This document shows positions 26,411 through 49,509 of a DNA stretch of 64,000 bases, piece after piece. How positions within the stretch are numbered: position 1 is the first letter of the stretch; every line of letters begins with the position of its first letter. Made by a program: the position numbers and the translations under genes. The notes beneath the pieces were generated by a model. It saw nothing but the letters and a program-made list of their open reading frames with translations, did not search any database and was not told the DNA's origin. Where the stretch lies: positions 15,927,971 through 15,991,970 of the forward strand of contig OZ038321.1 in assembly GCA_964035795.1 (NCBI GenBank), in the 5' to 3' direction. Source of the DNA: Pterobdella sp. o SKG-2022 (taxonomy: Eukaryota > Annelida > Clitellata > Hirudinida > Piscicolidae).

Positions 26411-27470
26411 TTATATATCCATGGTTTTTAGGTATAAATTTTCAAATTTTTTTTCACGCTATCACGTTTTTTAGCGGAAAAACCTGAAGTTTTGCATCTG
26501 GCAACGATTTATAGTTTTTTACGCTTGCAAAATTTTTTTCATGAAAAAAACTTTTCGTGAAATATGAAAACAAAAATTTGATTTGTGTAATTGAAATTGC
26601 TTTGAAAGAAACATTTACAACTAAAAAACAAAATAACATCAAAGAACAAATATACAATTTACACATACACACACACGTACAGTACACTCTACCGTACACT
26701 GGCCGAATTGGCGGATGTACATTGAATGATTATGCCACACTATCCCCCATCTGTTGCCCTATCATCATTATCTCAGTCCCTTTTTGAATCTTGTTCCAAA
26801 CAGAAATTAGCTAAAAAGTTTGTAAATAGAATTTCTAAATTTATTGTATTGTTAAGATACGGCTATTTTTAGTTTAGCTTGATTTTAAAATTGGCACTAT
26901 TTTATTGCAAGCATTTCGAGTCTTACTAGTTGTTCACATATCTATAAATAAAGTAAATTTTTTTTTCTTTGAAATGTTTTCGTCCAACAATATCAAATAT
27001 TTTTAATAATTTTGAATAAATTTTTGAGAAGGAACAAAATGCTATTGAGATTTTATAAAAACTTTTTTTAAGATAAAATTTACTAAAATATTTTATCATT
27101 TATTTCAAAAAAATGTTTATAAAGTAGTTTCTGGCTTTAGTTTTTGGTGATAGTTTTATTTCAAAATGAAGAAAAGTTAAAAACTAGAAACAAATATGCG
27201 GCAGTGGAAATTATTCAAAATTCAGTTTCAACATTGAAAACGAAATGAAAAATTTTGCAGAACCCTAAGATGATATTTATTTTTTTATTGCATCTGTTGA
27301 TTAGCGTATTAAAAGTTTTGATCGGAAAGAATTTTTTCTAGTTTTATGAAAGTGATTATAAAAGTGAATTTTTTTCTTTGTGTATAACTTATTTGTTTAC
27401 TAATAATGTCAAAACTTGACTGAAAAAATTAAAAAATAACAAAAAAATAGTTAAAGGTTCATTAATTGAT
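26411..27470. other. Intergenic, no gene seen
   Basis: AT-rich spacer after the retrotransposon tail. A CA-rich stretch at about 26661-26700 (ACACATACACACACAC) is a weak microsatellite. No other structure is recognised. Confidence 0.5.
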
Positions 27471-27951
27471 GAGTTTAAACGTCGCTGGCTTCAATTCAAT
27501 CCTTCAGCCTTCCGATCTCGACTTTGACGCTAGTAAAAGACCCGACGGCGTCACTGTTTTTCCGTATAAAGAAGGAAAGTCCTTGACTTGAGATGTCACC
27601 TTTACGGACACGTTTTCTGCATCCGCATCTCTCAATTCGGCAGTCTCTCCAGGCTCTTCTGCTCGTAAAGCGGAGATTTCGAAAATCGGCGAATACGCAT
27701 TTCTTCAGCCCCGTTATTTGTTCACTCCTGTAGCGGTTGAGACTTCTAGGGTTTTTGGCCCAGTCCCTAAAAGTTTCTTCTTAGAACTGGGCAACAAAAT
27801 GAAGGAGCGTACCTCTGTCAATCGGGAGACAAGTTGGCTTTTTCAACGCTTGTCGATTGCGATTGTCAGAGGTAACTACCTGAGCCTTAGCATGTCCAGC
27901 AAAACTGGCAAGGCACGAAGACGCAACCATGAAGGTGTGAATCAGTTTTAG
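27471..27951 (+). pseudogene. C-terminal fragment of a reverse-transcriptase-associated protein, one nonsense codon
   Basis: A plus-strand frame starts MSLNVAGFNSILQPSD and carries RPDGVTVFPYKEGKSL, YAFLQPRYLFTPVAVET, RETSWLFQRLSIAIVRGN, and stops at 27949-27951. This pattern (RRPDGVTxxPW..GK, DxTxxDTx, PxAVETxGxxGP, QRLSxAxxRGN) is the conserved tail found beyond the reverse transcriptase in many elements of cnidarians, molluscs, sponges and other invertebrates. A TGA at about 27589 sits exactly where the family has Trp (GKSLxWD), so one G-to-A change created the stop. The upstream reverse transcriptase is absent, so this is a truncated fragment. Its base composition is clearly richer in G and C than its surroundings. 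Confidence 0.65.
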
Positions 27952-30429
27952 TGAATATTGCCTGAAGATTGACAGTTTCTACAAGAATTGAAATCTGCCT
28001 TTCTTATTTTGTTAAAATCTTTTATTGATAGTTTTTTTCAAACTTATTGTTGAATAAAGGCAAGTTTTCTTGTTTAAAAAAAAAATTGTAGTTTGTATCA
28101 AGAATAATTATTTAAATAATAAAAATAATTATGGATTTTTTGGCTGAATGAAATTTGTTTTAAGTTGGAAAAAAAAAGTTTAAAAATTAAAAAAAAAAGA
28201 ATTAAAAATAAATGTTAATATGAAAAGACGAAAAATGAATAAAGATTATAAGTTATTTGAGTTACAAACAGTCTGAGTGTGACCAGAAACCCTTCGAATA
28301 ACCTTTTGGTCACCCTGAGCTCAGCTTTTCTCTGAGGCTTTGAACATAAATTGTTATAAATCCGTAAGAACGAACACCCCCTATGACCCAATGTTTTTTG
28401 AGCTTTCTATAGCTTTTAGAGCAAAAACCTAAAAAACCTAGTTAACCGTGAAATCTTTGTTTTTTGGTAATTAGTCACTTCTGTGTATTGAGAAACTATT
28501 TCATAGTTGGCTGCTGTCTGATTACGAAAAGCCCAAACATAAAGCATCCGAATTGAAGCATTTACCGGCTTTATACGAAAAAATAGTAATTACATCTGGC
28601 TTCTACTGCTGCTTCAAACTTGTTCTCCAATCGCTGTTCATTTTTATAAATGAAAATATCTGCAATCAGAAATGACACGTTATGTACGAGTAGAGCTAAG
28701 CAGGCAGTGCAGGGTCGAGTAGGAGAACGAAGGCCGATTTCCAACGGAAAGTTTTGCTTGTAGTCATTCTGTTTTGTCGGTGATAAGGTCTTTGTTTTTT
28801 CATTCATTCATGAAGTGTAAACTGATATTTTAAAAATGCCAAAGAATTTATAAGAAAGAAAAAGCCTGGTGAGCTTTCAAATTCGACAGTCTCATTTCCA
28901 GAAATGGGTGTGTTTTTTATATAATGATTTCTGGACATCAAGACTAAAAAATAAGGCACGAAGCATATTTAGTTTTTTGACATTTTTCAAAATGTTCTGG
29001 AAGTCAGTCATGTTCATAAAAACATTCACTATCTCAGATTTCAAAGCGCTTATTTCAAGGCCAATTTTGACACAATTGAAATTATAAATGTTAAATCATT
29101 AAAGATTTTATTAACTGGTCTTTCCGATAAGACATCATCAAAATATTATGAACATCTGATACTAAGGTCGTTTTGACTGCTCTCAACGGCTAGGGGTTAT
29201 AAAGCTATTTTTTTGAACTACTGACTCTGAAGGAATAAATTTTTAATTGATGAGTTGGTTCTAGGGTTGGCAAACCAATTATTTTATTGAAGAGGCTAAA
29301 TGATTGTGTTAAGCGACGTTTTTCATATCAAGAGTAGTGGGATTTTCTATACGAAAATTTGGTCTGAATGCTAGAAATGAAATCACAAATAGAATAGATG
29401 GCCATTAGCAGCTAATGCAAAAATTAACTTATTCAGATAGAAATTATTATTAGTATATGACTAGAAAGTATCGAAGCGCTCAAGACGTTATCCAGACGCA
29501 TGTTTTAACCAAACAACAGCCGGCAAATCATTTTGAAAAAACACACAGATACTAGTACTGTAACATCTGTTACAGCAGTTTTAGTAGTTACACTAGTGTA
29601 ATCCTTCAACCCATACCAGGTAACGAAAAGAAAAATTTGACTAATCACCAAAAATATGAAATCTCTTTTGAAAAAATCTTGATTCAGACTTTTAGTTATA
29701 CACTGATGTGCTTGAAAACTGAGCCGTAAGCTCTTTGCTGTTTTGTAATTGCTATAAAGCTAAAATAACTATTTAGTATTTTTAAATAGACGTGATGATA
29801 AAAACATAAGTTTTCAAAAAACTTGGTTCAAAATAAAAATTTTTCCAGTATTTTTTTAAAATGAATGTTTATATAATTCAAACTTAGATTTCAGTTATAT
29901 ACTGATATGCATAAGAACTGAAGCCGTAAGAAAAAATAATGTTTTTCTGTCATCAATGGATAAAAACAAGCAAAAAGTTTTTAAGTTGATAAATCAAAAT
30001 AAATTTGTTTCCAACGCAACAACTCTAATTCTCAATGAAGTGATGCGACGTACATAAGGTATCTTAATTGTATAATAATTGCGACTTTCGCAGAATGATA
30101 ATGAAAGGATTAGGCTATATAACGTTATAACAAGTTAATATTCAAAGTTTTGAAAATATATGTTTATTACTAAAATAAGCATAAATAGAATTGAAACTAT
30201 ACAAAGAATATTAAAAAACAAATGTAGTTATTAAAAATCTAAATTTTTTAGAAAAATTATTTCGAAATAGTTCTGATTATAATAATTCTAGTGAAGTGTT
30301 TTATAAACACTAGATTATTCGACGAATGTTGAAATGCTTATTTGGCATGATTAAATACAATTCATTTTCTTAAAATATATTCAAACCCAACATAGATTTG
30401 AGTAATTCTAAACTTTTAACTTGAAACCA
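27952..30429. other. Intergenic, no gene seen
   Basis: AT-rich spacer downstream of pecanex. Open stretches at 28571-28807 (minus) and 28869-29087 (plus) have no family resemblance. A modestly GC-richer patch at 28265-28400 and a near-palindromic TGTAACATCTGTTACA-type stretch near 29560 have no identified role. Confidence 0.5.
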
Positions 30430-43153
<12,724 letters not shown>

Positions 43154-44400
43154 TTTTCAAATGTTGAAATTTTTCTTCAATTTTTTATCATTATGTTCTT
43201 GAGGTGCAACGGATTTTAAAGAATTTAATACAGTCGTTAAGGATGACACAGGCTTAGATTTTCGATAACACTGTAAATTTTTGTTAGTTTAAAGCAACAG
43301 ATTTTTTTCAATAAGCACTGACTAAAATGTAAAAACTATGTAAACAAAAAGCAAGTTAATATAATTTTTTAATTTCTTTTATTGTTAACCAAAATTTTAG
43401 CCAATCCGATACACTGACCATAATGTATATAACGAAAAAATTAATTAGAAACAGCTTTAATAAATTTAGCAGTTTTCAAGAAAAATTAGCTTTGCTACTA
43501 TGAGTTTTCATAAAAATTCATAAAAACTTGAGTTTTTTTGGATTGATTCCTTTGATTTTAAACGTCTCAGCATAACACTCAATTGTGTAAATTTTTTCAA
43601 AAAACCTTTTATTTTTTAAATTAAAATTCAAACCTTTCAACAATCTAGAGTCCAGTTTCCGAAACAGTTTTATGTCAATGCTAATTGATGTGCTAAAATT
43701 TATCAAAGGACCCTCAAATTAATATTTATTTAATAGTATTTATATATATAGATATTTGGCGAAACTCTCGTTCTTTGAGAATGTATGTTTTTCTTATGAA
43801 AAGCTTTGTGTATTTTGTTTAATAAATACCTCTTGTTTGTGTCTCATACATACTTCTTCATTTTGGCAAAATCCATAAATGTTTTTCAGAAAGTTAATAC
43901 AAAGGTTAAAATTTTGCAAAACTAGCGTATCAAAAAAAAAAAAGATAAAATTTGGAAACAGAAAACTATTCATCATGCTTTTTGAGAGAAATGTGTCGAG
44001 ATGAACCAGAGGTTTTAAAAACGGCTAAAAAAATTGAAACAAAACTTTAGAAAAATTTACAGCTAACAGAAAGTTAAGTCTGTTTGAGTTTTCCAAGGAT
44101 TTGTTTGAAACGGAGTAATCTTGATCAAAATATGAAGCCTTTGAATAGAGCCAAATGTATAAGTTAAAAGAAAATTAAAGAAAAAAAAAGTCATTACCAT
44201 TAGTAAAAATGGGGGTTTAATGTTGACAAAATATGATCAGCAAGAGATTCTTGACCAGTTAAGACTAAAGTTTAGAAAAAAAATTGAAGCAGTATGAAAT
44301 CCTAAAGCAAATAACAGAGAAAAATGACTTAATAAGGAAGTGATCAGAGAGACAGGAAAAGCTAAAATACTGGTAAGTTTATCCAATGAGAATGAGATCA
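43154..44400. other. Upstream flank of pecanex with a MITE family 2 fragment
   Basis: AT-rich sequence upstream of the pecanex start; the promoter should be here but no element is clear. At about 43793-43850, CTTATGAAAAGCTTTGTG followed by AATAAATACCTCTTGTTTGTG resembles one arm of MITE family 2 (copies at 31.5 and 58.4 kb). No gene is seen. Confidence 0.45.
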
Positions 44401-44640
44401 TATAGGGTTTTTCAATTCAATTCAAAATCTTTGCAAGTTGTCTACCAAATCTTTGCAAGTTGTCTACCAAATCTTTGCGATTGACTTCCAAATCGTCGCA
44501 ATTTCCTACCAAATCTTTGCAATTGTCTACCAAATCTTTGCAATTGACTTCCAAATCTTGGCAATTGCGCACAAAATCATAGCATTTAATTAAAAAATTT
44601 TTTCAATTGATTACCAAATTTCAAAAAAAAATAAATTCAA
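44400..44640. repeat. Left subterminal repeat array of the transposon
   Basis: At least six imperfect direct units of about 20-22 bp (AAATCTTTGCAATTGxCTACC type) follow the terminal repeat. The right end carries the same units in reverse complement. In related transposons such arrays can be transposase binding sites; that role is inferred here. Confidence 0.75.
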
Positions 44641-44899
44641 GAAAAATTAAGTTTGAATATTCAAAAATTTTGTAAAAATTTTATTTTAAAATTTAAAAGA
44701 AATTTTGTAAATTTTGTGAAAATTTTATTTTAAAATTTAAAATCAATTTTTAAAATTGCAATAAAAAAAACCGAAAAAATATTTTTTTTGAGGTATTTTG
44801 AGCTTTTCGCGGTAGATTTTTTAATTAAATAGCAGGTCTTTGCAATTGAAAAAGTTGAGATTTTTTGTTTTACTCTATATCTTTTATCTCCATGGCTTA

Positions 44900-45773
44900 A
44901 AATAGTAGTTAAAACAAGCAAAAAAGCCGTTTCAGATAAGGATCGTGAAAGAATAGTCACAAAGTGCTTAGAGGGGTGCTCTGTAAAGACAATAAGTGTA
45001 GTTTTATAATTAAACTACCACACTGTCCATTCCATCGTTTCAAAATTTTTGACATATGGAAACGCAGATAGAACAAAGACTGGTGGAAATAGAAAACCTA
45101 TATTTACCCCAGAATTGAAAGAAGCTCTATTAAGGAAAGTCGATGCTGATTGCACGAAAACTCTCAAACAGCTTAAAGAATGGCTAAAAATGGAGCACAG
45201 TGTAGAAGTATCAATTACTACATTTAACAGAACGCTGAAAAACTCCCATTACAGTCTGAAGAATGTTACGACTGTTCCGCAAAAAAGAAATTGCACTACC
45301 ACACTTGGAAAAAGACACCAATACGCTCAGGACTTCAGGCTCTTGGAGGCAAGTGTGCAAGAAAAAAACATAGTATTTCTAGATGAGGTAGGGTTTAGTG
45401 TAGTAAGCCGACCTAAAAAAGGATGAAGTTCTAAGGGAACTTCGACCTTTTCAAATGTTCCAGCAGCCAGATCAAGAAACATCTCTGTAATTGCTGCCAT
45501 GAATAAGTATAACTTGAATGATTATATTCAAATCATATTTTAATATAGTAGGACATATATATTATCCAATTATTTTCATTAAGTTTCTCATAAATTGTTT
45601 AACCCCCACAATCGATTAAAAGATATGGTATGGTATACCATAAAATTAATGAGAGAGCAGTGACAGAAGAAGATTTCAAAAAATTTCTCCTCGAAATGAA
45701 TGTCATCTTTAGGGAGAAGGGTGTTGAAAATCCAACCTTTATAATGGATAATGCTCGAATCCACCACTATAAA

Positions 45774-45816
<43 letters not shown>

Positions 45817-45983
45817 TCAAAGGCTTAGAAAAAGTTTCAAGAATAAAAAAACTGTACCTTCCTCCCTACTCTCCTTTCCTAAACCCTATCGAGAATATTT
45901 TCTCAGTGCGGAAAAATTTAGTTATGAGGAGAAGCCATGACAGAAAACAAAGATGTTTAATTGTAATAAACTTGATGAAATAA
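44900..45983 (+). pseudogene. Transposase (HTH plus DDE_3 superendonuclease), broken
   Basis: The frame from about 44915 has a helix-turn-helix part (DKDRERIVTKCLEGCSVKTI), a TAA stop at about 45006, then continues with a second HTH-like part and FLDEVGFSV (first catalytic Asp) up to a TGA at 45424. The middle of the catalytic domain is degraded (45430-45600). The third piece (45630-45983) has FIMDNARIHHYKG (second Asp) and LPPYSPFLNPIENIFS (third acidic residue, Glu). A (TA)n run inserted at 45778-45813 separates these two blocks by translation into Tyr-Ile repeats. The catalytic triad residues are all still readable, but two stops, a frame change and the microsatellite make it inactive. Confidence 0.85.
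45778..45813. repeat. (TA)n microsatellite inside the transposase
   Basis: About 18 TA units, expanded within the catalytic domain coding region; consistent with decay after the element was silenced. Confidence 0.9.
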
Positions 45984-46683
45984 CAGGTAATCACTGTTAT
46001 TCATTTTATAGAAAAACGCTGGGTTATTTATTAAAATGTTACAATAAAGAAATTATTAATGAATAAACTATATTTTATTGTATAATTTTTTAAATATTTG
46101 AATTGTTTTTTTTTTAAATATTTGAAATAAATTTTTAATACGGTTTTTATTATTTATTTATATACTATTGTTAATTAAATTTCCTACTGAAACTCGGTAC
46201 TTGGTAGTATTTGTTTTCCAGCAGTATGAGATGCGTAAACGAGTTCCGTGGACGAGCGTTTGGCACTGCGAATATACTAAGAACACGGTACTTGTCAGAA
46301 AAGCTCAAAAAAATATTTCTTCGGTATTTTTATTGCAATTTTAAAATGAAATTTTTTGAATATTCACTTAATTTTTCTTAAATTTATTTTTTTTTTTGAA
46401 ATTTGATAATCAATTGAAAAAATATTGTAATCAAATGCTATGATTTTGTACCCAATTGCCAAGATTTTGAAGTTAATTGCGACGATTTGGAAGTCAATCG
46501 CAAAGATTTGGTGGACAATTGCAAAGATTTTGAATTGAATTGAAAAACCCTATATGATCTAAGGTATTTCTAGATTAGTGAGTAGGAAAGTGACACTATC
46601 AATTAAGTCTCACACCATGTAGTTATATACGTTACTAGTGTGATCATCCCAACCTTTGGATTTAAACTAACATTTTTTGACTT

Positions 46684-46900
46684 CAAAATTAGTTTTAAAA
46701 TTTTATTCTTATACATCTTAGAAGTTAGCACTTAACGTCATCTCAGCATCAACCTCCAAATTAGTTTTAAAATTTTATTCTTATACATCGTCGAAGTTAG
46801 CAGTTAACGTCATCTCAGCATCAACCTCCAAATTAGTTTTAAAATTTTATTCTTATACATCGTCGAAGTTAGCAGTTAACGTCATCTCAGCATCAACCTC
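46684..46900. repeat. Three tandem copies of a 72-bp unit
   Basis: The block AGTTTTAAAATTTTATTCTT recurs at 46691, 46763 and 46835, exactly 72 bp apart. Each is followed by ATACATC, GAAGTTAGCA and TTAACGTCATCTCAGCATCA. Copies 2 and 3 are nearly identical; copy 1 differs at a few positions. No coding sense; a minisatellite-like array next to the transposon. Confidence 0.92.
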
Positions 46901-47789
46901 ATACAGTGCCATTATTTAAACGTTTAGCTGGTCAACTCATTTTTCAAGAAGAATTTTATGTATTTTACTGATCTTTGTATGCAATTATGATGTAAAAATG
47001 TGATGATATGAAGAAACAAAAAAAATGATTCATAAATTGATTAAAGCATGAATCATTTAAAGTTTAAGGATAAATATAAGTCATGATATAAATACGAGTA
47101 AATTTTCAGAAAATAAATGTATAAATTTGGGTCGAGAGGACTTGCACATTATCGATAGCTTAATTTTTATGGAAATGAATGAAGAATATTAAAAGCAACT
47201 TTAAAAAAATATATTTGAATAATTTTTGATTAGCTGTTTGTAATAAAAATTTAAAAACGCTATAAAATTCAAATACATTTTCAAAAAATATATTTATATA
47301 CTCAAATCGGGAACGCTCAGGCTTGCGATTAAAACCATTTGCTGCTTTTGTACGTAAGGATACCGATAAGAATCAAAAAGAAATAAACTAAAAACTGTCG
47401 AAGATACATAGTTTCACTTTTGTCATATATATACTGTTTTATGTACCTATATGATGCTTTTGTATCAATAATATACATTTAAAATTCATTAAACTTAAGA
47501 TTTTTCTGAAAATAATTAATAAAACCATTGAATGAAGGCCTTAAAGCTATTATGATCGTTTCGATTTTCATCCAGTCGAATAAATTCATAAAAGTTATAT
47601 ATGAAAAGTTAAATTTTCAAATTTCTTGAAGTTTCAAACGCTTTTCGAAGTAAATTTTTGGTAAAATTCAACAAGGTTCAAAAGTTAATAGGAAGATTTC
47701 CGATTTTAAAAAATTATTTCATTTATGATTGTGTTGTATTTAGCCAAATTATTCGTATGCTAACACTTAGAGCGTTATTTTTATATCTA
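46901..47789. other. Intergenic, no gene seen
   Basis: AT-rich spacer between the 72-bp array and the unidentified coding region. Nothing recognisable. Confidence 0.5.
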
Positions 47790-47799
47790 GTTATGCAAA

Positions 47800-49040
47800 C
47801 TAGAACCCTTGGCCACTGACGAAAGCAAAGAGATCAATGACTTTGTGTATCCTGAAGGGAACTTTAAAGACAAAAAGAGACCAGTTCTCAGAACTTACGG
47901 AACTTCGTATAATGAAGCGAGAAAGGCCGTGTACGCCATGCTGTATAAGGAGACGCAATTGTAGATTTTATGTTTCAATACATGAAGCAGATGCCAAAGG
48001 CTGTGTTGATATCAGATTGGTTTGCCTTTGGAATCGAATTGCAAAAGGACAACGAAACCGGTGGGATTGACTTGGTCGACAATACTGAGATCAAGGCCAA
48101 GACAGACAACTTGACTCAAGCATCCGAGAAGGAGGTTACAGAAATGGAGGATACAGAGAAGTTTTTTCATTGCACGAGTTACCTCAGATTGGCCGAGGTG
48201 AATCAGATGAATAAAGAACAATACCTGTTCAGAGTGGAAGGTAAGATGAAGCAAAAAGGGGAAACAGCTTTTTTTTCACCAAAAAAGAGAAATCTCAGCA
48301 GTATGAGAAATGGACAATGACAGTCCAGAACAAAGATTACCTGCTACTCTTTTGCATATTGGACGTGTATCTCTCAAAATTCCCAAGTCACGAAATGACC
48401 AAGATAAGAATCTCTACAAAAATGTTTAGGCCCAACGGATTCTCTGATCATCAAGATCTGAAACACCTGGAGAAAGTTTTGGCCACTACGACAAAGCGTG
48501 CTTTGACTTACGTATACAGCGAAGAAGTTCAAAAAGAAGTGGCGCGTTTGCTCAAGAAAAATCAAGAAACAGAGAAGCCAGATTTCTATTGTCCGCATTT
48601 GGTTACAATGGGGCTGCTCAACAAGTTTCCATACTCTGCTGCATCAAATCCCAACTTCTCTTGTTGGGTCCACACGATAGACTGCTTGATGGGCAGCAAC
48701 CGACCTAAAAAGGGGAAAGCGATTTCGGACATAAGGAATCATTGTTTCATCAAGCAGCCGTTGTCGCCTATTTCTGCAAAGGTAGTAGTGGACCCGTGAT
48801 CCGTTATCTCGAAGATTGGCAAAGGAATGAGTTTGAGCAAGGATACAGGGGCGGAGTCTATGATGTAGTTTTGTCTGCTACGACAAAAAAAAGAATGAAT
48901 TGAAACTCATGAAATAAAGAACACTCTGTCAATAGTCGGACAGTATGCGGTTGAAAGGATGGCCCAAGCCTCTACTCAAGTGGGCAAAAGCGACAAATGC
49001 ATCATTGCCAACAGACAGGCCGATTTTATGGGTTAAATAC
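47800..49040 (+). pseudogene. Unidentified intronless coding region, broken by frameshifts
   Basis: A continuous protein-like stretch of about 410 codons is spread over changing plus-strand frames. Pieces: about 47800-47960 (FVYPEGNFKDKKRPVLRTYG), 47970-48300 (AVLISDWFAFGIELQKDNET), 48317-48799 (DYLLLFCILDVYLSKFPSHE ... KFPYSAASNP), then YLEDWQRNEFEQGYRGGVYD near 48801 and VGQYAVERMAQASTQVGKSD up to a stop near 49033. There are no intron signals at the joints, so these are indels rather than splice sites. It is visibly richer in G and C, with different codon use from every host gene here. I do not recognise the family. The FPYSA...NP...H...L.GS.R pattern made me think of n egative-strand RNA virus nucleoproteins integrated into animal genomes, but this is only a guess; a retrocopy or transposon protein is possible. 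AATAAA occurs at about 49176. Confidence 0.45.
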
Positions 49041-49509
49041 TGGCATGACAACCAGAACATTGTTCTTCAATAATCGTTTGAGGATAATCTGAGCTCATGA
49101 AAAAAAGAAAAAACTGAAACTTGTCCAGTTTTTATATCTAATTTTGCGCGCTTTGTTCCTCGTTTGCCCAAAGTCAATAAAACATTATATCAAAGTCAAA
49201 CTTTCCTATCCGTTTTAATTTTTCATAAATTTTGAAAATGCTATTTCAATTTTTTAGATTAATTCTTACCATTCATATGATTTTTATTTAAACATGATAA
49301 TTAAGAGCCTTCAAGATGCTTTAAAATAGTTGCAAAAAAGCCACACCGAGCGCTCCCGACTCGAATAACACAAGTATCAAAAATGATGGAATAATACTTT
49401 TAAGAACGAAAAACCCATTCTGTTTTTAAAATGGCATATGAGAAAAAAAATCTGAAAAAATTCACATTTCCACGTTGAAAATACTTCAAACAATAATTTG
49501 TACTGAATA
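49041..49509. other. Intergenic spacer
   Basis: 3' flank of both the unidentified coding region (plus) and B4GALT7 (minus). An AATAAA near 49176 could serve the plus-strand unit. No other element seen. Confidence 0.4.

Larger units (their letters stand above)
44401..46554. mobile_element. Tc1/mariner/IS630-type DNA transposon with long inverted repeats, inactive
   Basis: The termini are exact inverted repeats: TAGGGTTTTTCAATTCAATT at 44403 and its reverse complement ending at 46552. The identity extends inward through AAAATCTTTGCAA. TA dinucleotides at 44401-44402 and 46553-46554 fit the target-site duplication of this superfamily. Arrays of subterminal short repeats (units like CTACCAAATCTTTGCAATTG), about 44430-44600 on the left and 46430-46530 on the right, extend the inverted symmetry. 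A broken transposase lies between. Length is about 2.15 kb without the TA duplications. Confidence 0.88.

Noticed and set aside
28571..28807. Possible extra downstream exon of pecanex
   Set aside because: The Pecanex_C domain is complete and has a stop at 30430; this open stretch has no resemblance to the family.
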